Shown here in pieces: positions 26,074-34,414 of a stretch of 64,000 nucleotides of DNA (its first letter is position 1; the number at the start of each line of letters is the position of its first letter). Under the pieces are notes generated by a model that worked only from the letters and a program-made list of their open reading frames with translations, was not told the DNA's origin and did no database searches. The DNA is from UBA2093 sp044340485 (GTDB lineage: Bacteria > Actinomycetota > Acidimicrobiia > Acidimicrobiales > Ilumatobacteraceae): positions 1-64,000 of the forward strand of contig JBIITN010000003.1 of NCBI GenBank assembly GCA_044340485.1, read 5' to 3'. A program made the position numbers and the translations under genes.

Positions 26074-27495
26074 ATGGACGAGCAGAGGCCCGATTCGCGC
26101 CATCTCGACGCAATTGCTGACGCAGACCCGTATCCATACTGGTACGAAGACACTGACGCACCCGATTCAAACCCCACATTGGTGCGCACTGAAGGTTGCG
26201 ACCTGTGCATTATTGGTGGCGGATACACCGGTCTATGGACCGCAATCATCGCAAAAGAACGCGATCCATCACGTGACGTTGTCGTCATTGATGCGGGAGA
26301 AGTGGGCTCGGCTGCAAGTGGTCGTAACGGTGGTTTCATGGAATCATCTCTCACACATGGTGTTGCAAACGCGCAGCAACGTTTCCCGGACGAAATTGCA
26401 ACACTGGAAGAACTTGGTCTCAATAATCTCAACGACATTGAAGCCGCTATTAAGCGTTACAACATCGACTGTGATTATGAACGCACTGGCGTTATTGACG
26501 TCGCAACACAATCACATGTCGGGAACTACGTTGAAGAACTGCGCGAGGACTATCGCCAATTACGTGATCTTGGTCAGCGTGTCGAATGGCTCGATGCGTC
26601 GGGAATGCGCAACGAAGTGAACTCCCCCACATACGTGGGTGGTTTATGGCGCAAAGACCGTGCCGCGCTTGTTGACCCTGCACGTCTTGCGTGGGGCCTA
26701 AAGGCAGCCGCGGAATCACTTGGCGTTCGCATCTACGAAGACACCAAAGCGTTATCGATAGAACGAGACGGTGTAGGAGTCTTGGTATCTACCCCACTTG
26801 GACGCATTCGTGCTGGAAAAGTTGCTCTTGCTAGTGGCGCATTTCGTCCCGTTCTGCGTCGCCTTCAGAATTATATGATTCCCGTTTATGACTACTGCAT
26901 GGTCACAGAACCTCTTACGCCAGAGCAACTTGCATCCATTGGTTGGCAACGGCGACAAGGTCTATCTGATATTCCGAATCAATTTCACTATTACCGTCTC
27001 ACAGCAGACAATCGCATTTTGTGGGGCGGGTACGACGCGGTGTACTTCTTCCGCGGACGCATGCGCCAAGAGCTTGAATCACGACCAGAGTCATGGGCGT
27101 TGTTGTCCAAGCATTTCTTTGAAACCTTCCCACAGTTAGAAGACGTTCGCTTTTCTCACGCGTGGGGCGGAGCAATCGATGTCTGCAGCAGGTTCTCCGT
27201 GTTTTGGGGTCGCTCGATGGGTGGCCGCGTGTCGTATGCGCTTGGCTACACGGGCCTTGGTGTTGCAGCATCCCGATTTGGTGCGGAGGTGATGCTCGAT
27301 CTCATTGACGGGCGTCGAACACGGGCGGTCTCAACAGATTTCGTCAAGAAGAAACCTCTGCCATTTCCCCCAGAGCCGTTTCGTTTTCTCGGCATACAAG
27401 CCACCCGCTGGTCGCTCAATCGTGAGGACAAAACTGGCAAGCGAAACCTGTGGTTACGCGCATTAGACCGCTCAGGCTTAGGGTTCGATTCCTAA
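26074..27495 (+). CDS. FAD-dependent amine/amino-acid oxidoreductase (DAO family)
   Basis: A 473-residue flavoprotein of the DAO (DadA/PuuB-like) fold. The N-terminal ADP-binding loop is CIIGGGYTGLWTAIIAKE, with ASGRNGGF, the FAD-contact typical of gamma-glutamylputrescine- and sarcosine-oxidase relatives, and a C-terminal GYTGLGVAASRFGAE closing the FAD site. The substrate cannot be assigned. TAGCCT lies 27 bases before the ATG with a weak AAGGTGG ribosome site. It lies between the cox structural genes and the cox maturation genes on the same strand, so a link to that system is possible but not shown. Confidence 0.8.
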   Translation: MDEQRPDSRHLDAIADADPYPYWYEDTDAPDSNPTLVRTEGCDLCIIGGGYTGLWTAIIAKERDPSRDVVVIDAGEVGSAASGRNGGFMESSLTHGVANAQQRFPDEIATLEELGLNNLNDIEAAIKRYNIDCDYERTGVIDVATQSHVGNYVEELREDYRQLRDLGQRVEWLDASGMRNEVNSPTYVGGLWRKDRAALVDPARLAWGLKAAAESLGVRIYEDTKALSIERDGVGVLVSTPLGRIRAGKVALASGAFRPVLRRLQNYMIPVYDYCMVTEPLTPEQLASIGWQRRQGLSDIPNQFHYYRLTADNRILWGGYDAVYFFRGRMRQELESRPESWALLSKHFFETFPQLEDVRFSHAWGGAIDVCSRFSVFWGRSMGGRVSYALGYTGLGVAASRFGAEVMLDLIDGRRTRAVSTDFVKKKPLPFPPEPFRFLGIQATRWSLNREDKTGKRNLWLRALDRSGLGFDS

Positions 27496-27556
27496 AGCTG
27501 CTTCCCAAAAACACAGCCTTTCTGAAACGCTAACTCTCTGTCGTAGGCTGAATGTG

Positions 27557-28480
27557 ATGTCTTTTACTGTGTCCTCTGTCGACGAGGTTCGCGCCGGACT
27601 GTCTGAGCATGGGTATCTCCCCGATGACGGACTTGTCACTGCTGTGTTCTTGTCTCTTGCTCTTCAACGTCCTTTGTTCCTCGAGGGAGAGGCTGGCGTT
27701 GGCAAAACATCGCTGGCAAAAACAATTGCTGCGTGGCTCGGAAGCGAACTCATTCGATTGCAGTGTTATGAGGGCATCGATGCCGCACAAGCGGTGTACG
27801 ACTGGGATTACTCACGACAACTTCTCCACATTCGTGCCACCGAAGCCACTGGTGAAGCGTCTGGGCTCGACTCCGACACCCTGGAAAAGCAGTTGTACGA
27901 CGAGAAGTTCTTGTTAAAGCGAGCACTGCTTCGCGCAATTGATAGCTCTTCTTCTATTCAGCCGGTGTTGCTCATTGATGAAATCGACCGCGCCGACGAT
28001 GAGTTCGAGGCGTACTTGCTTGAAGTGCTCTCCGACTACCAAATCACCGTTCCTGAAATTGGCACTTTTACGGCAGCTGTACCACCAGTAGTGATCCTCA
28101 CCTCAAACCGTACACGTGATGTACACGATGCGTTAAAGCGTCGCTGTCTATATCACTGGGTAGAGCATCCAACATTTGAACGTGAAGTCGAGATCGTGTG
28201 CCTACGTTGTCCCAACGTGTCACGTGAGTTGGCATCTCAAGTTGCAGGTGCGGTTGAAGCACTACGCGGTTTGCAGTTGTACAAGCCACCGGGAGTTGCA
28301 GAAACCATCGACTGGGCAACAGCATTAGGTCGTCTTGGTGTCACTCAATTGAACGAGTCGGTCATTGAGTCAACTCTTGGAACAGTGTTGAAATACCGCG
28401 AAGATCAAGATCGCCTGCGTGAGCATGGTGTTGCCGCCATCGTAAAGAACGCGATGGAACGCGGCGCATTTCACGGCTAA
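27557..28480 (+). CDS. coxD: MoxR-type AAA+ ATPase CoxD
   Basis: A 307-residue AAA+ chaperone like CoxD of CO dehydrogenase clusters, which helps mature the molybdenum centre together with CoxE. Walker A is GEAGVGKTS (about 45–53), Walker B LLIDEIDRADDEFEAYLLE, sensor 1 ILTSNRTRDVHDALKRRCLYHW. TAGGCT (27544–27549) ends seven bases before ATG 27557, so this is probably the first gene of a leaderless maturation transcript running through ppx. An in-frame GTG lies one codon upstream. Confidence 0.92.
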   Translation: MSFTVSSVDEVRAGLSEHGYLPDDGLVTAVFLSLALQRPLFLEGEAGVGKTSLAKTIAAWLGSELIRLQCYEGIDAAQAVYDWDYSRQLLHIRATEATGEASGLDSDTLEKQLYDEKFLLKRALLRAIDSSSSIQPVLLIDEIDRADDEFEAYLLEVLSDYQITVPEIGTFTAAVPPVVILTSNRTRDVHDALKRRCLYHWVEHPTFEREVEIVCLRCPNVSRELASQVAGAVEALRGLQLYKPPGVAETIDWATALGRLGVTQLNESVIESTLGTVLKYREDQDRLREHGVAAIVKNAMERGAFHG

Positions 28481-28495
28481 GACCGGATCAACGCA

Positions 28496-29623
28496 ATGAA
28501 TCAACTCACCTACGTCTCTGGTCCAGAGCGGTTAGCTGTGAGTTTTGCGCGCCTTTTGCGCAAATTAGAAATACAAACCCCGCTCGATTCAGTGCTGACG
28601 TTTGTGAGCTCCTTAGAGGCCGTTGGTATCACCGATCGTGACCGCGTGTATTGGGCTGCTCGTGCAACGTTGGTGCGCCGTCCTGAAGACATTCCAGAGT
28701 TCAACAAAGCCTTCAAAGTGTTTTGGGAACACCGTGAATCTCCTCCACTTGAAGAAGAAGAGTTATTGCGCATCCAACTCGTCACCGACGCAGAAGAGGA
28801 AGAGGGCGAGGCAGATGGAACGGCAGATAAGTCAGATGATCCCACCATCACATTGCGCTTTTCTGGCGTAGAAACACTCGGGTCGAAAGACTTTGCGGCA
28901 TACACCGACGATGAAATGCGTTTGTCACAAAAGTTCATGTCAATGTTGCGCATGGCAGGCCCTCCTCGTCGATCATTTCGCACCGTCCAATCGCGCCGAC
29001 GAGGCGTACGACCAGATGTTCGTCGCACCGTCCGTGCATCAATTGCTGCAGGCGGCGAGCCAGTGCGTCGCCACTGGCAACATCCCGGCGACCGATCACG
29101 ACGCATTGTGTTTCTCTTAGACGTCAGCGGCTCTATGGAGCCGTACGCGCGTGCACTAGTGCGGTACGTCTATGCAGGAGTTGTAGGCCGACAGCGAGTG
29201 GAAGCGTTCACATTGGGAACTCGTCTCACTCGAGTCACGCGCGAACTCGGATCCCGTGACCCCGATAAGGCACTACGGTCAGCAAGCGAACGCGTTCAGG
29301 ATTGGAGCGGCGGCACACGCCTTGGTGAAACGTTGCGACTCTTCAATGATGAATGGGGTATTCGCGGAATGGCCCGTGGTGCAATTGTCGTGATTTTGTC
29401 TGACGGATGGGACCGTGGAGAGCCAGAGTTGCTTGCCGAGCAGATGCAACGGCTACAGCGCGCAGCTTTTCGCCTGATCTGGGTGAACCCGCTGAAGGTC
29501 ACACCGGGTTATGCGCCTCTCGCCCGAGGAATGGCTGCTGCTCTGCCCTATGTTGATGAATTCGTAGAGGGTCATTCACTCGATGCCCTCGAACAACTCA
29601 CAAAGGTGATTAACCATGCGTGA
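28496..29623 (+). CDS. coxE: VWA-domain protein CoxE
   Basis: A 375-residue partner of the MoxR ATPase. The N-terminal 180 residues are charged and helical, with a Glu-rich stretch (about 85–108) and a basic stretch RRGVRPDVRRTVRASIAAGG; the C-terminal half is a von Willebrand A domain with MIDAS motif DVSGSM in VFLLDVSGSMEPYARALV, GGTRLGETL and ILSDGWDRGE. CoxE is needed with CoxD for cofactor maturation in Oligotropha. It begins 15 bp after coxD and overlaps the following xdhC fragment gene by 8 bp. Confidence 0.92.
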   Translation: MNQLTYVSGPERLAVSFARLLRKLEIQTPLDSVLTFVSSLEAVGITDRDRVYWAARATLVRRPEDIPEFNKAFKVFWEHRESPPLEEEELLRIQLVTDAEEEEGEADGTADKSDDPTITLRFSGVETLGSKDFAAYTDDEMRLSQKFMSMLRMAGPPRRSFRTVQSRRRGVRPDVRRTVRASIAAGGEPVRRHWQHPGDRSRRIVFLLDVSGSMEPYARALVRYVYAGVVGRQRVEAFTLGTRLTRVTRELGSRDPDKALRSASERVQDWSGGTRLGETLRLFNDEWGIRGMARGAIVVILSDGWDRGEPELLAEQMQRLQRAAFRLIWVNPLKVTPGYAPLARGMAAALPYVDEFVEGHSLDALEQLTKVINHA

Positions 29624-29933
29624 CTTATTAGATGACATTGATCGCTGGCAAAAAGCGGGCAAGCGTGTTGCGCTTGCGCGCGTTGTCGACATCGAAGGAT
29701 CAGGACCTCGCGAAGCGGGAGCTGCAATGGCCGTCAATGAAGACGGCGAAGTGATCGGCTCTGTCAGTGGCGGTTGTGTGGAGGGCGCTGTTGTGTCTGA
29801 AGCACTTGCCATATTGAGTGGCGAACAACCCAGCCGCGTCGTTACTTTTGGTTATTCCGATGACGAGGCTTTTGCCGTCGGCCTCACCTGCGGTGGCATC
29901 ATTCATCTTTTCATTCAGCCACTTACTTGGTAA
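29616..29933 (+). CDS. XdhC/CoxI N-terminal-domain protein (stand-alone)
   Basis: A 105-residue protein that is just the XdhC_CoxI domain: ALARVVDIEGSGPREAGAAMAV, GSVSGGCVEGAV and LTCGGIIHLFIQP. In XdhC this domain lies before the Rossmann domain and helps insert sulfurated molybdenum cofactor into the apoenzyme. Cys residues in SGGCVEG and LTCGG, typical of the family, are kept. The start overlaps coxE by 8 bp. The rest of XdhC is in the next gene, so the two products probably act as a complex. Confidence 0.88.
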   Translation: MRDLLDDIDRWQKAGKRVALARVVDIEGSGPREAGAAMAVNEDGEVIGSVSGGCVEGAVVSEALAILSGEQPSRVVTFGYSDDEAFAVGLTCGGIIHLFIQPLTW

Positions 29934-29938
29934 CACGC

Positions 29939-30742
29939 ATGGCTACGTATCAATCTTTCTCAGAGCGAGTTCGCAAGAATCTTCCTGTTGCTCTTGCAAC
30001 AATCATTGACGGACCAGATGTTGGTCTCACATTGGCTGTCACCCCCGAGGGAATCTTGGAAGGTTCGCTCGGTAACGCCGACCTTGATCGCGTTGTATCT
30101 CGTGATGCAATCGGTGAACTTGAAGCAGGTCGCACCATTGTTCGCAACTATGGTCCAGCTGGTCAGACAACACCTGAAGATCTTGTCGACACACCAACAC
30201 TTCGCATCTTCATCGAAAGCTTTTCTCCACCACCGCGAATGTGGATCTTTGGTGCGGTCGATTTCACAGCAGCCCTTGCTCGCGTGGCCAAAGTCTTGGG
30301 ATACCACGTCACTGTGTGTGATGCACGTGAAATCTTCGCAACACGCCGTCGATTCCCGATGGCAGACGAAGTAAAAGTCACATGGCCGACGCCTGTTTTT
30401 GAAGCCGATGGACATTTGCTCAGTGCACGTGACGCGGTGTGCATTCTCACTCACGATCCAAAGTTTGATGTTCCCGCCATTCAGGGTGCATTGAACACAA
30501 ACGTTGGCTACATCGGCGTCATGGGTAGTCGCAAGACTCACGCAAAGCGTTTGGAACGTCTCGCAGAAGTAGGAATCAACGATCCCAAGGATCTCGCACG
30601 ACTTCATTCCCCCATCGGTCTTGACCTCGGCGGTCGTACTCCAGAAGAAACCGCGATTTCGATCGTTGGTGAAATCATCGCCACACGTACAGGCCGTGCT
30701 GCCGCATCACTTAGTGCGACATCTGGTCCCATTCACGTGTAA
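29939..30742 (+). CDS. XdhC-like protein with C-terminal Rossmann domain
   Basis: A 267-residue protein. Its C-terminal 150 residues form the XdhC Rossmann domain: RMWIFGAVDFTAALARVAK, VTVCDAREIFATRRRFP, VCILTHDPKFDVPAI, GYIGVMGSRKTHAKR, LHSPIGLDLGGRTPEETA. The N-terminal 110 residues look like a degenerate XdhC_CoxI domain (LPVALATIIDGPDVG, GSLGNADLD) without the SGGCVEG cysteine. ATG 29939 follows the previous stop by 5 bp; a TTG four codons earlier is in frame but less likely. Its TAA overlaps the mocA ATG. It should bind and sulfurate or deliver molybdenum cofactor. Confidence 0.88.
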   Translation: MATYQSFSERVRKNLPVALATIIDGPDVGLTLAVTPEGILEGSLGNADLDRVVSRDAIGELEAGRTIVRNYGPAGQTTPEDLVDTPTLRIFIESFSPPPRMWIFGAVDFTAALARVAKVLGYHVTVCDAREIFATRRRFPMADEVKVTWPTPVFEADGHLLSARDAVCILTHDPKFDVPAIQGALNTNVGYIGVMGSRKTHAKRLERLAEVGINDPKDLARLHSPIGLDLGGRTPEETAISIVGEIIATRTGRAAASLSATSGPIHV

Positions 30743-31305
30743 TGACAGCCCTAGCTGTAGTGCTTGCTGCCGGTGCAGGCACTCGTTTTGCACACGCCAC
30801 TCACAAACTGCGTGCGAAAGTTCACGGTGTTGCAATATTGTCCCGAGCAGTTGCGAACGCCACACAATCTGGGATCGGCGATGTTGTGGTGGTCACGGGT
30901 GCTGAAACATTTGATGACTTATTGCCAACCGTCACCACTGTCCACAACAGCGCATGGCAGACCGGTCAGCGCAGTTCCGTGCTGTGTGCCATTGACGAGG
31001 CGCAACGTCGGGGATGTGACGTCGTCGTAATCGCAGCGGGCGACCAGCCCTTTGTTTCCCCCGAAGATTGGCAAGCCGTGGCCGCAGATCCGAGCCCCGT
31101 TGCTGTTGCCACCTACGACGGCCAGCGTGCAACCCCGGTACGACTGCACAAGAGCGTCTGGGACGACTTTCGTGCCATCCAGGGTGACCCCGACGCCGGA
31201 GCACGTTCTCTCATGCACCTGCGTCCCGAACTGGTTTCGGAAGTAGCCTGCAAAGGGTCTGGAGCAGACATTGACACAACGGAGGATCTACAACGATGGA
31301 CCTGA
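30742..31305 (+). CDS. mocA: MocA-type molybdenum cofactor cytidylyltransferase
   Basis: A 187-residue NTP-transferase that would attach CMP to molybdopterin, giving the MCD form used by CoxL-type enzymes. Motifs: VVLAAGAGTRFAHATHKLR at the N-terminus (the loop is a little longer than the usual LAAGxSxRMGxxK), VIAAGDQPFVS around residue 95, RATPVRLHKSVWDDF and GDPDAGARSL, and a C-terminal DIDTTEDL. The ATG overlaps the preceding stop (TAATG) and the end overlaps coxG by 10 bp. A MobA-like guanylyl role is less likely given the neighbours. Confidence 0.85.
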   Translation: MTALAVVLAAGAGTRFAHATHKLRAKVHGVAILSRAVANATQSGIGDVVVVTGAETFDDLLPTVTTVHNSAWQTGQRSSVLCAIDEAQRRGCDVVVIAAGDQPFVSPEDWQAVAADPSPVAVATYDGQRATPVRLHKSVWDDFRAIQGDPDAGARSLMHLRPELVSEVACKGSGADIDTTEDLQRWT

Positions 31306-31913
31306 AGCACGAATTCACCGTGGAAAAGCCAATCGACGAGGCATGGAACATCCTCACAAATGTTGAGCTCATTGCCCCTTGCTTGCCAGGTGCACAGCTT
31401 GAAGAAGTTGAAGGCGACACATACCGCGGAATGGTGAAGGTCAAAGTGGGCCCCATTTCCGCTGCTTTCAAAGGTCAAGCCAGTTTCGTTGAACGCGATG
31501 ATGCGAACTACCGCGCCGTGCTGAAGGGCGAAGGTCGCGATACCGGTGGAAAAGGAAATGCTTCTGCAAACATCACCGCCGCAATGACTGCTGTATCACC
31601 AACGTCCACCAAGGTTGACGTCACCACCGATCTCACCATCACTGGCAAAGTTGCACAGTTCGGACGTGGTGCAATGGCCGACATCAGTGACAAATTGCTT
31701 GGTCAATTCGTTGAGAACTTGAATGAGTTAATCGCTCAGCAACCAGAAATTGCAGCCGAATCACCTGCCGCATCAACTGAGGGTGTACGCAAGATTGACG
31801 GTCCAGAAGCACAACCGCTGAACTTGGTGGGCGCAGCCGGACTTCCGATCTTGAAGCGCGCCATTCCAGTTGTTGTCATCGTTGCAGTTGTCATCTGGCT
31901 GATTGCTCGATGA
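31296..31913 (+). CDS. coxG: CoxG-like SRPBCC protein with C-terminal membrane anchor
   Basis: A 205-residue START/SRPBCC-fold protein. The first 150 residues carry the CoxG hallmarks (HEFTVEKPIDEAWNILTN, ELIAPCLPGAQLEEVEGD, VKVGPISAAFKGQA), a linker follows, and residues about 185–203 form a membrane helix (AIPVVVIVAVVIWLIA). CoxG recruits CO dehydrogenase to the membrane in Oligotropha and, in recent work on mycobacteria, is proposed to carry quinone. GGAGG lies nine bases before the ATG. It overlaps mocA by 10 bp and DUF501 by an ATGA. Confidence 0.9.
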   Translation: MDLKHEFTVEKPIDEAWNILTNVELIAPCLPGAQLEEVEGDTYRGMVKVKVGPISAAFKGQASFVERDDANYRAVLKGEGRDTGGKGNASANITAAMTAVSPTSTKVDVTTDLTITGKVAQFGRGAMADISDKLLGQFVENLNELIAQQPEIAAESPAASTEGVRKIDGPEAQPLNLVGAAGLPILKRAIPVVVIVAVVIWLIAR

Positions 31914-32416
31914 ATTCGCGGGCACCGATGGCCCGTGACGATACTCCCTCATCTTCAGACCATGCTCGCGTATGCGAGTTGATCGGTCGTGAACCACGTG
32001 GTGATTACACGATCGTTGTCCGCACCCACACTGGCGACCCTGTTGTGTTACGTAACGCTCCATTGCTCCATGACAGAACTCCTATGCCCACGCTGTATTG
32101 GCTCATCGGCCCACACGAAGTGCGTGAAGTCAGCCGCATTGAAGCCGATGGTGGCGTCAACGAAGTAGAAGAAATTCTCGGACTGGAACAACTTGCAGAT
32201 ATCCACTCTCGATATGCGCGCGAACGAGATGCGAACCTTCCTTCCGATCACGTTGGACCAAAACCATTTGGCGGAGTGGGAGGGACACGCACTGGCGTGA
32301 AATGTTTGCATGCACATTTTGCATGGTGGCTTGCTGGCGGCACCGACGCAGTTGGCGAATGGACAGCACGACAGCTCAGTTCACGTGGTATCACATTTGC
32401 AGAGAGATTGTCATGA
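31910..32416 (+). CDS. DUF501 family protein
   Basis: A 168-residue DUF501 protein with the near-invariant C-terminal GGVGGTRTGVKCLHAHFAWWLAGG and an N-terminal RVCELIGREPRGDY-type region. Its function is unknown, although the family is found beside enolase, DivIC and Ppx across actinobacteria (Rv1025 in M. tuberculosis). Here it overlaps coxG by ATGA and ppx by ATGA, so it is probably translated from the cox maturation transcript. Confidence 0.9.
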   Translation: MNSRAPMARDDTPSSSDHARVCELIGREPRGDYTIVVRTHTGDPVVLRNAPLLHDRTPMPTLYWLIGPHEVREVSRIEADGGVNEVEEILGLEQLADIHSRYARERDANLPSDHVGPKPFGGVGGTRTGVKCLHAHFAWWLAGGTDAVGEWTARQLSSRGITFAERLS

Positions 32417-33339
32417 CAGGTCATCCGGTGGGCGTTATCGATATCGGAAGCAACACCACAAATCTATTGATAGTTGATTCCGATGGAAACGACATTGATC
32501 GTGCCATCACCACAACCCGACTCGGGGATGGAGTTTTTTCTACCGGAGTCCTGCAAGAGGACGCGATCAATAGAACATTGCAGACGGTCGTTGATTATGT
32601 ATCTCGTTGTCGCGAGAACAACGTGTCAGACATTCGTATCGTGGGAACAGCTGCATGTCGCACAGCTTCGAACACTGACCAATTGGCGCAACGCATTAAA
32701 GAAACCACTCGATGCGAATTACATGTATTAAAAGCAAGCGACGAAGCGCGATTGTCATTTGAAGGTGCGCTAGTTGGCCTTGTGCCCCACGACGGACTCA
32801 CTGTTGTTGTCGACATTGGTGGTGGTTCGACTGAATTCACCGTTGGAGTTCATGAACCAGATCAAGTCGCAAGTATCGATCACGGTGCAGTTGCCATCAC
32901 CCAACGAGATTTCACTGCCGACCCTCCCCTCCCCGAAGAACTCACGAATGCCATTGGTGCAGTGACCGATGATATTGAGGAGTTGACTCGATCGATGCCG
33001 GCACTTCTCAGTTCCCCGCGATTTGTTGGCACAGCAGGAACCTTTGTCACGGTTGCAGCAGTTGAACTTGGGCTGATGGAATTTGACCGCGACGCTCTTC
33101 ACTCCATGGTGCTGACACGTGAATCTGCTGAAGACGTCTTTCGCACTCTCGCTACAGAGAAATTTGAAGAGCGCATTCTCAACCCCGGTCTGCCCTACGA
33201 CCGTGCCGACATCATTGTTGCAGGCTGCTGCATTGTGGTGGCGATCATGCGTCGTCTACATCTCTCTGAAATTGTGATTTCTACGGGTGGGCTCCTCGAT
33301 GGTGTCGCGCGCCATATCCCATGGAAAATGGCACAATAG
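32413..33339 (+). CDS. ppx: Ppx/GppA exopolyphosphatase family protein
   Basis: A 308-residue protein of the actin-like ASKHA fold, the short Ppx2 type that lacks the C-terminal HD domain. It hydrolyses polyphosphate or pppGpp. Motifs: GVIDIGSNTTNLLIVD, TRLGDGVFSTGVL, VGTAACRTASN, EARLSFEGA and VVDIGGGSTEFTVG. ATG 32413 overlaps the DUF501 stop; the frame is open back to 32302 but the conserved VIDIGSN starts six codons after 32413. It is the last gene of the ftsB–[cox]–DUF501–ppx series. Confidence 0.92.
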   Translation: MTGHPVGVIDIGSNTTNLLIVDSDGNDIDRAITTTRLGDGVFSTGVLQEDAINRTLQTVVDYVSRCRENNVSDIRIVGTAACRTASNTDQLAQRIKETTRCELHVLKASDEARLSFEGALVGLVPHDGLTVVVDIGGGSTEFTVGVHEPDQVASIDHGAVAITQRDFTADPPLPEELTNAIGAVTDDIEELTRSMPALLSSPRFVGTAGTFVTVAAVELGLMEFDRDALHSMVLTRESAEDVFRTLATEKFEERILNPGLPYDRADIIVAGCCIVVAIMRRLHLSEIVISTGGLLDGVARHIPWKMAQ

Positions 33340-33343
33340 AACC

Positions 33344-33973
33344 ATGACGGCAACCCACCCGGGCTCTTCAACCTCAGTAGGACTGCGGCTGTATGGCAAA
33401 CGAGTGGTGCTTCGTCCTCTCGTTGCTCAGGATTTTGCCGCCTGGAGCGAGGTCCGACAAAGAAATGGCGAGTGGCTCACCCAATGGGAACCACTACGAC
33501 CAATTCATCACCCAGACCCATCAAGTAACCGCGACATTTTTGCAGCGCGTTGCGCTGCACGAGATCGCGAACGTCATGCTGGCACTAGCTATGCGTTTGG
33601 GTTTTTTGTTGATGGCTCTTTAGCTGGTGAAATCAATCTCAACAACGTGATGCGCGGAGCACTTCAGACTGGAACAATCGGATACTGGATTGATCGTTCC
33701 CGCGCAGGAAACGCGTACGTGGCCGAGTCTGTTGTCGTTCTAATGAAGTTCGCGTTTGAAGAACTTCATCTACATCGTCTTGAAATATGCATCATCCCCC
33801 GCAACCAGAACAGTTTGCGCGTGATGGAAAAGTTAGACATGCGAAACGAAGGTATTGCCCAACGTTTCCTTGAGATCAATGGCGTGTGGGAAGACCACGC
33901 TCGCTTTGGCATCACCATTGAAGAATGGGACGAACGCCGCAGCGAGTTTTTGACGCACTGGTTGCAGTCTTAG
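33344..33973 (+). CDS. GNAT acetyltransferase (RimJ/RimL type)
   Basis: A 209-residue N-acetyltransferase of the RimJ/RimL branch. It begins with GLRLYGKRVVLRPLVAQDFAAW, has GEINLNNVMRGALQTGTIGYWI and GNAYVAESVVVLMKFAFEELHLHRLEICIIPRNQNS, the acetyl-CoA and substrate regions. In mycobacteria a rimJ gene stands beside moeA and glpR; here it is 8 kb from glpR, so the exact target (ribosomal protein or other) is open. ATG 33344 follows the ppx stop by four bases. The end overlaps the opposing gene by four bases. Confidence 0.85.
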   Translation: MTATHPGSSTSVGLRLYGKRVVLRPLVAQDFAAWSEVRQRNGEWLTQWEPLRPIHHPDPSSNRDIFAARCAARDRERHAGTSYAFGFFVDGSLAGEINLNNVMRGALQTGTIGYWIDRSRAGNAYVAESVVVLMKFAFEELHLHRLEICIIPRNQNSLRVMEKLDMRNEGIAQRFLEINGVWEDHARFGITIEEWDERRSEFLTHWLQS

Positions 33974-34281
33974 CCTGCTAACTGATCCCACGCTCTAGCG
34001 CGGTTCTGTCTCGTCACTTTGCGACGTTTCCAGTCTTTTGTCTTCCAGTGCTTAAACGGCTTACGACGGCTCTTTTCCATTGCGCGTTGCGCATCTTTGT
34101 GGTGCAATGGCTTCCATCCAATGCCCGGCTCTTCCACATCAAGTGGTTCTGTCCCGTGATCCACCGCCTCTACAACAAGATGCAATTGGCTCTTGATACG
34201 GTGCCGTTCATTGTGAGCGTGAGCTCTCAGATCGGCGCGCGGTGGTGGCGCAACATCGTTGTTTCGATGGCGTGCACTCAT
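33970..34281 (-). CDS. Hypothetical basic protein
   Basis: A 103-residue, Arg/Lys/His-rich protein that I do not recognise. The N-terminus reads MSARHRNNDVAPPPRADLRA, the C-terminal third is highly basic (KSRRKPFKHWKTKDWKRRK). No membrane segment or signal peptide is seen; nucleic-acid binding is possible from charge only. GGGAAAG lies four bases before the ATG, supporting translation. It ends tail-to-tail with the acetyltransferase gene (4-bp overlap) and lies downstream of the protease gene on the same strand. Reality of the gene is moderately supported. Confidence 0.5.
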   Translation of the reverse strand: MSARHRNNDVAPPPRADLRAHAHNERHRIKSQLHLVVEAVDHGTEPLDVEEPGIGWKPLHHKDAQRAMEKSRRKPFKHWKTKDWKRRKVTRQNRARAWDQLAG

Positions 34282-34414
34282 GGCTTTCCCTTCCGGAGCC
34301 CGGTGCCGGACTCCTTGTTTGGGCCCTTTTCAGCACCGTACACCTTTTTTCAGGATTGTGCGAACACTTTCTACAACATCGACAGTACGTCTGCAATCAT
34401 AAAGAAAACTGCAA

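Noticed and set aside
25838..26620. 260-residue open frame on the plus strand across the SDR and FAD oxidoreductase genes
   Set aside because: Overlaps two recognisable genes in other frames and shows no domain.
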